In this document: positions 1-9,339 of the stretch, piece after piece
Layout of the letters: every line of letters begins with the position of its first letter
How positions within the stretch are numbered: the first letter of the stretch is position 1
Notes under the pieces: generated by a model
Told to the model about the DNA's origin: nothing
The model's input: the letters and a program-made list of their open reading frames with translations, nothing else
Databases searched by the model: none
NCBI GenBank assembly: GCA_036250195.1
Contig: JAVHZZ010000004.1
Coordinates: forward strand, 254,510,728-254,574,727
Origin: Mixophyes australis
Lineage: Eukaryota > Chordata > Amphibia > Anura > Limnodynastidae
Direction: 5' to 3'
DNA: 64,000 nucleotides
Translations under genes and position numbers: made by a program

Positions 1-1490
1 AGGAATAAAAAACAAAAACAAAAAAACAAAAACTGAAAATGTACACAGGATTGTAGTATTTACAATTTAAAGTATCTGATTCAACTGCTGCAAAAAGGAG
101 TCTCAGCAAATAAACAGTTTACTAGGGCACTTATTTATACCATTACACCAATAAAGCATTTGGTATACAACTATTGTCGGCTCACGTCCAAGTGAAGGTA
201 AAAGAACGCAAAATAATATAAATGTGTGACCAAAGAGGTATTACAAAGTCAACAGACAGTTCTGATAGAGCCCACACTTGTTTTGTATAGTAGCTTCTGC
301 ATGCCTTGCTGCTTACAGAACTAGCCCTTGAGAAAAGCTTGAAAACTTGACATATTTCTCGTCAAGTAACTTCCTCACCATAACCAAGATACAAATTGGT
401 ACCTTTCAAAAGCATATGTTTCAACCAATCAGCAATCAGGAGATGGCAATCATACATAGGACTTGAGGCCAACTTTTTGTTTTAATAAGAATGCTAAACT
501 TAAACCCAAGTTCATTTGTATAAAAGAGTAAACAGTGAACACGAAATACAAGAGAAATTTGTGATCATTTTTTTACAAGATTCAGATGATGCAGCCTCAT
601 AACGAACTTATGTCCAAAATAGCCAAGTGTAAGCAATTACCCTATCAGCTAAATATCAAACAGAATGTCCACCATCTCAAGTCTTGTTAAGCTACATGAA
701 TTTTTAGATGCACAAAACTAAATTAAGTCTCTGTATAACTATGTACGCTGTATAACTCCAGCATGCATTTTAAGCTAGTGGCATTTACAAAAAGAAAAAA
801 AAAAAAAAAAAACGAACAAGAAATATTTTCCTACTGTGACTGCGCACATTGAGAGCCATTAGACATTGTGGTTATGTGCGAGCGGCACATTGCCAGCAAT
901 TGAATCTGACTCATAACTTTAATCAAATAATTTCTACCAAATGAAAAGTCAAATACATTTTGTAAGGACTTCCATGTGTTACAAGAATAAACATAAAGAT
1001 GGCAAAACAAAACAAAAAACCAACAACACACAAACTGCTGAATTGCCACATGCTCTATAAAGACTCTCCATGCTGAAGAGATTAGGAAAATAAAAGAAAA
1101 AAAACCACACCCAATTAGCCAGATACACACAGATAATAGGCAACCAGACGCATTTCTGGGGCAGGCCTCTAATCTTCAAAAGGGCAGCACATTACCCTTA
1201 ATCTCAGTAATATGTTCGAACAATATTTAAACAAAGTCCCCTATGTGTAATAACATATCAGCCAGCATTTTAAACAAGTAATAAAAGCTACAACAAACAA
1301 ATCTGATACTAAAGCAGGAATGTCCTATGGGCCACATGCAGTGGTTGGCATGCTTCTGTCTGACATAGCTGATAATAGAACAGCTTGCACACAACTTCAA
1401 AGCATATCATCCTAATATTAAAAATCTTAAACTCTGAAAGTACAAGATTTTACACATCTTTATTGGTAAATCACTTTGCTTATACTGGTA
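1..1490. other. AT-rich sequence, no gene recognised
   Basis: Probably kiaa1191 intron. It would be a minus-strand 3' UTR only if the weak exons at 1497-1753 are real. An A-rich run lies at 790-812. No exon of kiaa1191 is seen. Confidence 0.5.
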
Positions 1491-1496
1491 TTAGGC

Positions 1497-1753
1497 TCCA
1501 GGCACTTGGACAGGTTTGTCAGTCAGAGGCACAGAAGAAGTGAAGGTGTCAGCCTTTAAGCAAATATATAATATTTTGATGTTTTTTAGTTAACTATGCA
1601 GAAATGAATCCAATGATCATGGCCAGTAACCATTCATATTGCTCTCACACTCTTGTAAACAGGACATATTTAAGATAAAATTAATACAATACTGACCATG
1701 ATGAACATGAGTGTTACCACACCACCAATGTACAAGAACCAGAAGAATGATCT
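1497..1753 (-). other. candidate last two exons of an unidentified membrane protein (weak)
   Basis: On the minus strand, 1753 down to about 1698 reads SFFWFLYIGGVVTLMFIM, a plausible membrane-spanning helix, between a possible acceptor (gtgtgtacag) and a possible donor (ATG|gtcagt). About 140 bp further, after ttgcttaaag, a phase-0 segment reads ADTFTSSVPLTDKPVQVPGA and then a stop at about 1497. The phases agree. However, the acceptor pyrimidine tracts are poor, the region would lie within or downstream of kiaa1191 on the same strand, and I recognise no protein. It may be chance. Confidence 0.15.
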
Positions 1754-2871
1754 GTACACACTCCAAATACATTATACATACGAAAATGACAGGTTATATG
1801 TTCCTCTATCAGACAGGGTGTAAGAGCAGCTCATACTTTGCATTTCATGCTAAGACCTGCCAGCCAAATTATAATCAAAGGTATAATCATTCATGCCATA
1901 CATTTAGATACTTGGAAAAACACTGAACGGATAGTAGTATAGAAAGTAAAAATTGACTTACTCAACTGAAGTCATGAACATTGCTTTAGGTTTACATTGT
2001 TTCCAATTCTGTCCATATTAGAAGGACGCAAATAATGCACTAGCAAGAAGGACCATTTTGTAGTCAAGTCCCATATCTGAAGCTTCCAGTCCGACTATGT
2101 ATAATGAAGAAGGAGTATTCACATCGTATTGAAGTTACCTGTATTTCCCCATTTGTTTATCTCACATTTACAGAATAACTCATGTCTGCCAGCATGTAGA
2201 ATGCCAAGCAACATGTACACAAACTATTTATAAAACCTTACTTGCTGGGAGGTCTCTATTCTTGAAATCTCACTATGTTCATTACTGAAAATAACGTGTT
2301 GGTTTCATATGGTTTAATATTCTTTAATGCAGCCCAGGATATTACTTGCATTTACAGTCACTGCCTGGCACAGTGTGTTCCTACTCTGCTTTCTGCCGAC
2401 AAGTATTTCCTAGTCCTAGTCCAATTCATTCCCCACCTCCAATTGTGTTCTATATACATGATGACGTTAGATATGAGAGGTACGTGCAGAGAAGGCTAAT
2501 GAAGGCAGCAATGGGATGAAGAAGGGGGCTGAGTAGGCAATAATGATGCTGATGAGGGGTTTACAGGTTTGAGAAGTGCAGACACATGGAGAATGACTTT
2601 AGGGTGGGGGGAATACTGGAATAAAAAAACCAAAAAACAAACAAACACCAGACTATGGCAGCAACAGATAAGGATTTTGTTGTGGATTGAAGGGTATGCA
2701 ATATCAGTAAGAGGGTTGAGCTGCGTAAAGAGGTTGATAACTATGTATATGATCTGAAGTTTCTTAATGGATACCAGAATTTTCAAAAAGATTAAAATGG
2801 AAAAAAAAAAAAAAAAAAATATATAAAAATATAGAAGAAAAATTTTAAAAGGACATAAAGCACACACTAAG

Positions 2872-3070
2872 GGGGAAAATTCAATTGCACACCTTGCAGG
2901 CATAGTAGAAATCTCCATAGTGGATGTGTGCATAGTAGAAATCTCCGCTCATTTTCCCCTCACAACGCAAAGAGGTGCAAAGGAAAAATAAGCACATATT
3001 TCTCCGCCGCAGAGAGTCTCTTATGGATTTTCTGTAGACACTTGCAGCTAATTGAATCCCCCGCCCCCCC
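2872..3070. mobile_element. short MITE with GGGGGAAAATTCAATTG ends
   Basis: Left end GGGGGAAAATTCAATTGC and right end GCTAATTGAATCCCCC are inverted. Similar termini to 59796-60037. An inner 28-bp tandem pair has CATAGTAGAAATCTCC. Confidence 0.6.
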
Positions 3071-3581
3071 CCCCCGTAATAACATTTTCTTAGTGTTAAG
3101 ATGTTCCATTTAAAAGTAATTATGCTCATACCTCCAACCCTACAAACCTAATCATCTTATGTGCCAGACAGTTATGATGCAGAAAGGCATTATATAAATC
3201 ACATCAATTGCACCAAGATTCATTTTGAAATAGGCGAGGGGAGTTTCATTGGGAAGACAACTTTCATAAAAAATAGAGTATAGTAATTTCTTGTTAGATT
3301 ACTTAACATTGAGACTTCACTAGCAACCAATATTCTAACAAGTTTCCCTGCACTCCCCTTATAGAGCTCCATTTGCAGCAGTTGATCATCAAAAAGGAAG
3401 ACCTCCAATCCAAAAAATACTGAATTTACTTCAGTGTATTGAAACAAATTTGAACAAAAAAATAAAATAAAATATAAAGAGCTTTAGTTAATCTAAAACC
3501 AGAAAAAGACACTGTACACCATATAGGTAAACGTACATCTACTAATAATGTTTCACATAACCAAAGAAATGACATCCTTAC

Positions 3582-3699
3582 TTGTCATAAGAGAGTTCAT
3601 GATGACAGAGGTTGCTTTGGCTTTCACCACAGGTGCCTTCTCAATGGAAGAGGAATGGGGCAATGAAGGTGGGGGCATGCTATTATCCCCATCCTCTAC
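3582..3699 (-). CDS. kiaa1191: kiaa1191 coding exon
   Basis: Minus-strand acceptor cattgtctcgagcag; donor ACAA|gtaagg. 118 nt. Encodes VEDGDNSMPPPSLPHSSS and then KAPVVKAKATSVIMNSLMT, leaving one base of the next codon (expected Lys). Confidence 0.92.
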
Positions 3700-6600
3700 C
3701 TGCTCGAGACAATGATAAGATGTATGGGAGGACAACAGAATGGGCATGGGATAAATGTTGGGCAGAAAAAAAAAAAAAGGGAGATATTGTAAGTCAGTTT
3801 TCACCAGGTCTTCCTCTACAATCCTTAGCATACATATGGAAGCACTTATAACCATCCCCTAGAGAAGTGATGGCGAGCTCCAGCCCCAGCATGCTTTGCC
3901 AGTAGATAACTAGCTGATAGCTGGCAAAGCATGCTGGGGCGTGTAGATTCACAACACCTGGAGTGTCACAGGTTAGCCATCACTGCCCTAGAAGATGACC
4001 TTGTTATAGAATCATAATATACAAGTCGCTTCAAATGATGGGGGGGGGGGGGGTTTGTAAAACAAAATACATCACAACTGCCAGCGTTTCAGCTTGTTTA
4101 CATAGGCGCAAATCTCATGCTTGACCAGCATATTTTAGGTTTTGGTGGCCTCTCAGCGATATTACATATATTCCCATATACAGATAATGTGTACATGTTG
4201 GTTATACACAGTGCAGGCAAACATTTTGTAGGCTGAATCAATGCATACGAATGAAGTCTATAAATTCGATAGAACCTCGTGCTACTTCTGAGGTTACTAG
4301 TAAATCCATAGGCTGAATATTGGTTCAGGCCACACAACTGCTCCCACCATTGTTGGCCAACTGACGCACTCTAAACTTGGTCATTTTCCCATTTCTATTA
4401 CACTACAAGCTGTTCACAGAAGTTTTGACAAACAAGGAAACCATTCTAAAGGAATTGGACAAGTTGAAAAAGGTGTCGCATTTACATATGGCTTTACAGT
4501 GCAATTTTAAAGATTCATGGCATTATAGATGACAATACAACCCAGCATTTTACATAACAAGTGCTAATGCAGCCGTGACATTCACATTGTTACGTCACAG
4601 AACACAGAAGTTTAAGAATTAACGGTATAACAATTTATCTTCTCAGTCTTAAACCTAATTAATGCACATTTTTTTTGTCAGAAGATATTAGGCAGTGTCT
4701 AAACGGCTCAATGTGGGTCTCAGTCCATTGTACAATTCTCAACTTCTGTGTCTATGAAAACATATAGGTGGCTCTCTCCAGCATACCTTAGACAGCTTCT
4801 GGTATTTACGTTCTGGTATTACAGGGTTTCTCCACAAGATGTTAGTGCACATGTCCGATGGGGGTGGCGTCATTGGTGCTGTATCCTCCAGAGCATCGTC
4901 ATAGCTGAAAGCTCGACGGTGCATTCCGATAGGCAGGGACATTTTTCCTAGAAGCCCACTGGAGCTGTGCTCAATGGCTGAGAATAAAGAGCCCACTACT
5001 TACTACAAACATCAACTGGAAACAGCTGTATAAGCATGGCTTACTATGCTTTCCACATTGAATATATTCAAACAAGAAATCAAATGTAGCATAAAAATGG
5101 AAGCAAAACATGGAATGGTGGGATTCATGGCCTTATATTTCATATTTACTTTTACACTTATGATTCTGCTTAATGAGTTTTATTTAACATATTTATCTTT
5201 TAAAAACAAGAAAGCATAATACACAGGGAACATGTATACAAATGGCATCTTCAAATGCAGACAAAAATATTTACAAAAATATTGCAAAAGGAACATTATT
5301 GGTAGAGATGGGTCCGTGCATGTGGAAGTGTTTTTGTAAAGTATTAAGCAAAAAAAAAAAAAAAACGAAATCCCACAAACAAAGCCCATGGCACACAATT
5401 TGGCCACCCACATGAGAACTGGGCATTTGGCCTGTGGATCTCTTCCAGAATCATTTAAGTGCAGTTGGAGATGCCACCACGATGGAAAATATGCAACATT
5501 TGGAAACTATGTTTTGGTTTTTAAAGCAAAGTTTTTTTTAAAAAAGTAAATAAAACACAATAAAGTAAATAATCCTTATGTTGCACAAAACCCAATTTAA
5601 AAGCTACAAAAACAAGTAACAACTCCTGTATTAGTTTAAATGAAAGATATACTGGAAGTTTAAACCAACATTTTGGGAGGGGACACAACAAAAAGAAAAG
5701 CTTGAACATATCTGAGAAAGTGAAAACCTGTTTATTTTCAGCCAAAAAAACCACACCGACTACAGACCAACATTTTCAATGGTGTTTTAGGACTATTGGA
5801 GCAGCAACCACCCAATCACATACATTCATATGCAAACAGCCCTTACTGATTTCTTAGAGTTGAGTCCAAGTACATGCATGTACCCAGAATCACAGCATCA
5901 AATAAGCTCAAACAAACCAAGAGAGGAGGGCTTATAACTGCTTCTCAGTACAAAAAAAGAAATCATACATTAAGCGCCTCCACCTCCACTCTGCTACAAA
6001 TAGTAGTGAAGAGAGGAATGCCAGAGGCACGGTGTGGAAGAAAGTAATATCTCTGTGTTTCAATACATTTTAAGCATGGAGCACCCAAATAAAAGCTTTT
6101 AGTTTTTATACAAAATGTTTTAGTACTGTTGTATTTACACCAAACTATACTGCATTCAGACATATGTCTGCTGTACACCAGATCCACATGATATAACAAG
6201 AATTGCTTTTCATGGAGAACCATGAGTAATAAGGAGGTATGTTACCAGGTACATCAGGTTGTCTTGATGCCATGACTGATTACAGATGCTGCCTTTTTCT
6301 ATGGAATTCCAGAAAATACCTGTTGTTACCTGGTGAAAACAAGCATCTATTTATTGCTCAAGGTATAAAAACACAGGTAATCTTGATTCAGAGCTACACA
6401 TCGATTAACAGTGTCAAATTGGCAAGCAGAAGGTGTTTTTGTAAAGTGTTGGGGTGGGCAAATAAGAGGCAGCACTGTGCAGTGATCCCTGTGCACATTG
6501 TTCCAGAAGAACAGACACAATATTTATTTAATGTCTTACCAGGCCACTATATAACAGAGATTAAGTGGAATTAGAGGTTTCACACTGGAACATAGTGCAA

Positions 6601-8847
6601 ATAGAGCAGAAACCCAGAGGAGTTCCAAAGTAGTCCATGCAGGGTACCTGAAGAGCAGACACAGAAAGTCATTATACATTAGAAACTAACAATACATTAT
6701 TTCCTAATTAACATTCTATAGACAAATCAACAAAATGCTGATGTTATACTGGTTGTAAACATCACTTACACAGAAAGGAAAAGTTTAGTATTCTGTGAGA
6801 TATGTTCCCCCTGAATATATAGAACTATAGGATAAACATCAGTCAGTTGATTTCACACATTAATGATAGAGTCTCCAAGGTTCTACATACAGAAATACTG
6901 ACGTCTCTAAAGGACAATGCAGGAAAAAGTAGGTTTTGAAATACACAGATATAAATGCAAGTCAAGTCATCCTGCCCACACCTTATGGTCTTGTGATCAA
7001 TTTGTACATCACTGTTAATTCAAGGTATAAAAGTTTTTTTTTGTTTTTTTTTACTGAAAACGTAATTCATATTACATTTGCTGTATTCAGCCTTCAAACC
7101 TATAAAATATATATATTTGTCAGGCAACAAATGTCCTTTAGCTGTATTTCAGAGGTGATTAAAAAGCAAGGCTGCAGGGGGCTACGTTAAAGAGTTCATC
7201 TGCTCATTGCTAAGAAGCCATATCTAGGCTTAAAATGTGATCATCCCACATAATTAAAGACATAGCCATCTTCCCACTGGAAACACATAGAAAACACTCC
7301 ACAGTGTACATATCTATACTTAAAAGGCCTTCATTTCACATAAACAAAAGTGATAGAGCTGTTTTGCTAGAATAAATCCATGCATGTAAATTTATTTGCA
7401 ATGATTACATTTTTATTATCAACAGAAATGTATATTAAAGTGCAGTGATTATTAAAGCTTCCTCTTTAAAATGTATAATTATTTTCAATTTATTAAAGTG
7501 TAACAGTTGCTTTTTCTCTATCAAAAGCATTGGGTGAAAGAAAAAAGTTAGTGCCAACTAATGACAGAAAATATAACTGCAGGCAATCGTCCCAATCATC
7601 CTTTTCTGTGATCATCCGTCTAGTACGGGGGTCAGGGAACTTTTTTACCTTTTACCCCAAAATATATTTAGATACGCCGACGTTACCCTCTTGATTTGAA
7701 AGGAAGGAAATCATATATTATTAATTATTGGAATCTAAACTGTTATTGAATCTATTCAAAATTTCTTTGAAAGCTTCAACTTCAAAACTTCAGGTTTTGG
7801 AGAAATGATGTTGCTTCATTTTTGATACGAGAGCATCAATATTGGGTCATTTTGATGTCAGAGCAATTTGGATATAGTCTTCATCGTCCAATCGATTTCT
7901 CTGCTTTGTTTTTATGTTCGTTAGAGTGGAAAATCCTTGTTCGCTAAGGTAGGTTGTTGCAAAAGGCAGCAACTTTTTGACTGTTTCCTCATGTGCAATT
8001 TTGAATGCCTTTGCAGCTGTTGACATCCAAAAATATGACAGATCTGCTTTGTTTTCAAATGCAATACGTGCTTCATTATTGCATCGAAGCTCAAGAAGTG
8101 CCTCTGCCAAGCTTTGAGGCTCTTCTGGTACAACAGCAAATTCACATTTAAAGGGGTCTACAATTCAACTGACAGCATGTGAATCGGCAGCATTACCCCC
8201 AGGAATTTCATTTTTACCCCATTTGAGGTAATTTACCCCTGTTCCCTGACCACTGGTCTAGTACATCCCATTGTAAAATGGTTTTATCCAGGAGACTACT
8301 TACTCAATTTTTTACTTAACTTTCCTTAATAAATCAGGCCCATTATGTTTGGGAGTTTAGGACAGACTTTGGAAATATATAATATATATACACACTACAT
8401 AACAAGATAAAGATGTGTACTTGGAAAAAAAACAGGAAGGCTAGAAGTGTAGATTTACAACAAAGCCTTAAATACAACAATTGGAATCTGCCAAGAGGAC
8501 ATTAATGACCCGTTTCCACTTGCCAACAATTAGCCTGCTGAACCAATAGGTGTCGTCAACATACTTCTGTATTCGGGCAAGGTATACTGTACCAAGGAGC
8601 AGCAATCTAGGCCTCAAACCCCATTAACCCTTTAGTGTGCTGGCAGCTGATCAAGTGCAATACAAACTTATGAACCTGTGAGTAATACTTGAAATGCGCG
8701 AGTTACATTGTTTAGCATAATAGGAAAAAGTTATCTAGCGGTTAATATGATTTGGAGGCCAGGACCCGGGGTCTATGGTGACGTGGAGTGCGGGAATGAG
8801 CCTGAGCACAGCCGGCACACCAGCGGCAGGGAGATACCCTGTGCCAT
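3582..8847 (-). CDS. kiaa1191: KIAA1191 / p33MONOX gene, 5' coding part (3' part left of window)
   Basis: Minus-strand gene recognised from GKMSLPIGMHRRAFSYDDAL, EDTAPMTPPPSDM, NPVIPERKYQKLSK and, across the next junction, VEDG followed by KAPVVKAKATSVIMNSLMT. Together these match the first third of the ~305-residue human protein called putative monooxygenase p33MONOX. Two coding exons are certain (4977-4787 and 3699-3582). A start-codon exon at 8847-8838 is inferred by phase. About 106 codons are in the window. The next expected segment, QTQESIQHFERQ-like, was not found at positions 1-3581, so the remaining exons are probably left of the window. The family is reported to be cytosolic and tied to neuronal signalling and amyloid precursor processing; the enzymatic role is putative. 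It lies head to head with cfap43. Confidence 0.88.
3865..3985. mobile_element. palindromic hAT MITE (CAGTGATGG family), 121 bp
   Basis: Imperfect 8-bp target duplication CCCTAGAG/CCCTAGAA. Arms carry CCCCAGCATGCTTTGCCAG and its complement; the ends read AAGTGATGG and CCATCACTG. Confidence 0.88.
4787..4977 (-). CDS. kiaa1191: kiaa1191 coding exon
   Basis: Minus-strand acceptor ctttattctcag; donor AAG|gtatgc. 191 nt, entering with two bases of a split codon and leaving in phase 0. Encodes IEHSSSGLLGKMSLPIG, RRAFSYDDALEDTAPMTPPP, and NPVIPERKYQKLSK. The Pro-rich TPPPSDM segment is typical of the family. Confidence 0.92.
5000..7600. other. kiaa1191 intron, nothing else recognised
   Basis: AT-rich with no convincing exon, RNA gene or transposon signature. 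The open frames here are short and of low-complexity type. Confidence 0.6.
7626..8255 (-). mobile_element. hAT element remnant with transposase C-terminus
   Basis: Flanked by the 8-bp duplication GTCTAGTA (7618-7625 and 8256-8263). The ends read CGGGGGTCAGGGAAC and, reverse-complemented, CAGTGGTCAGGGAAC. Inside, a minus-strand frame (8110-7847) encodes AEALLELRCNNEARIAFENK, LSYFWMSTAAKAF, LPFATTYLSEQGFSTL and NIKTKQRNRLDDED. This resembles the dimerisation end of ZBED5-type hAT transposases. The N-terminal domains are missing, so it is an internally deleted copy. Confidence 0.85.
8270..8343. mobile_element. partial GATTCATTAAGG-family MITE
   Basis: One arm only: CAGGAGACTACTTACTCAAT then TTACTTAACTTTCCTTAAT and AATCAGGCCCA. 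Sits directly beside the hAT remnant at 7626-8255. Confidence 0.7.
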
Positions 8848-9006
8848 GGCTACCCGAGACCTTGGTCAGATAGAGCCCCGTCCCCGAGAGGGGGGCACTG
8901 CCAGGAGCAGCCGGCTACACCGCCCTGTGCTCCTTACTCCACTCGGCCGCCTTCTCACCTGCAGAGCTGCTGCTCCCGACAACTCGTATACTAGAACCCG
9001 CCTCTT
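8714..9006 (-). repeat. source copy of a 293-bp duplicated segment (kiaa1191 first-exon region)
   Basis: Alignable without gaps to 12477-12769, with about 20 mismatches by eye (about 93% identity), many of them transitions at CpG. It contains the proposed kiaa1191 ATG and both candidate donors. Confidence 0.9.
8838..8847 (-). CDS. kiaa1191: kiaa1191 probable first coding exon (MAQ + 1 nt)
   Basis: On the minus strand an ATG in a strong Kozak context (gtagccATGGCA) reads M-A-Q plus one G before a GT at 8837. The next exon starts with CC, completing an Ala codon to give MAQAIEHSSSGLLGKMSL, close in length and ending to the human N-terminus. The donor (CAGG|gtatct) is weak. A stronger donor, CTGCAG|gtgaga, lies at 8959/8958, upstream of this ATG. 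If that one is used, this ATG is intronic and translation would start at the Met of GKMSLPIG. The 5' UTR would extend up to about 9000-9170. Confidence 0.45.
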
Positions 9007-9111
9007 GCTCCTCTCTCCCGTAACATGCACTGAAAACAAAAGATGTCGATGGAAACAGCGAGAGAATAAGCCATTATCTGCTGCGGAATGGCGACCAGAA
9101 AATAAACACAC

Positions 9112-9158
9112 TACGCCTGCGTAAGGCGGAGACAACACTACACCAGTACGCATGCGTA
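9112..9158. promoter_or_regulatory. twin TACGCNTGCGTA motifs (NRF1-like)
   Basis: TACGCCTGCGTA at 9112-9123 and the perfect palindrome TACGCATGCGTA at 9147-9158, with starts 35 bp apart. Both resemble the NRF1 site (YGCGCAYGCGCR) and lie on the kiaa1191 side. Confidence 0.4.
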
Positions 9159-9207
9159 GATCACTACCTGAGTACATAGATAGTCAGGCGCAAGTAATCC
9201 AAACCAG

Positions 9208-9212
9208 CCAAT
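9208..9212 (+). promoter_or_regulatory. CCAAT box
   Basis: aaccagCCAATggg, a good NF-Y type context, sits 18 nt before the X-box. NF-Y and RFX sites often pair in promoters. Confidence 0.5.
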
Positions 9213-9229
9213 GGGGTGTGGTGTTTAGG

Positions 9230-9242
9230 GTTTCCTAGCAAC
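9230..9242 (+). promoter_or_regulatory. RFX X-box-like site
   Basis: GTTTCCTAGCAAC fits the RFX X-box pattern GTNRCC-N-RGYAAC with one mismatch (T for R) and a 1-nt spacer. It lies 66 nt before the cfap43 ATG. RFX factors drive ciliary genes, so site and gene agree. Confidence 0.6.
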
Positions 9243-9245
9243 CAG

Positions 9246-9252
9246 TGTAAAC
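9246..9252 (+). promoter_or_regulatory. FOXJ1-like forkhead motif
   Basis: GTAAACT, one base from the GTAAACA forkhead consensus, lies directly after the X-box. FOXJ1 controls motile-cilium genes, but a 7-mer alone is weak evidence. Confidence 0.3.
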
Positions 9253-9307
9253 TATCTTGTGGATCAGTCTTGTAGCAGCCACCTATTCCCGGGACCCCGA
9301 GGACATC

Positions 9308-9339
9308 ATGGACGCCTCCAGCTGCTCCCTGGAAGTCAG
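9308..9339 (+). CDS. cfap43: cfap43 coding exon 1 (residues 1-11)
   Basis: ATG in a moderate Kozak context (gacatcATGG), encoding [10 protein letters not shown] plus two bases of an Arg codon. The donor is CAG|gtaaat. It is completed by exon 2 to give EVRWVQG, which matches the family N-terminus. Confidence 0.88.

Larger units (their letters stand above)
9010..9307. promoter_or_regulatory. putative bidirectional kiaa1191/cfap43 promoter
   Basis: A GC-richer interval between the divergent genes with no TATA box near either start. It contains two TACGCNTGCGTA motifs, a CCAAT box, an X-box-like site and a GTAAAC motif, detailed separately. The transcription starts themselves cannot be seen. Confidence 0.6.

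Noticed and set aside
2496..2933. 145-codon minus-strand open frame
   Set aside because: Low-complexity Phe/Ile-rich text from A/T runs, no splice or coding signature, and it runs into a MITE.
8708..9124. 138-codon plus-strand open frame, partly kept in the 12510-12773 copy
   Set aside because: It overlaps the opposite-strand kiaa1191 first-exon region. Frame conservation is explained by the gap-free duplication, and the protein text is Arg/Pro-rich without a known family.
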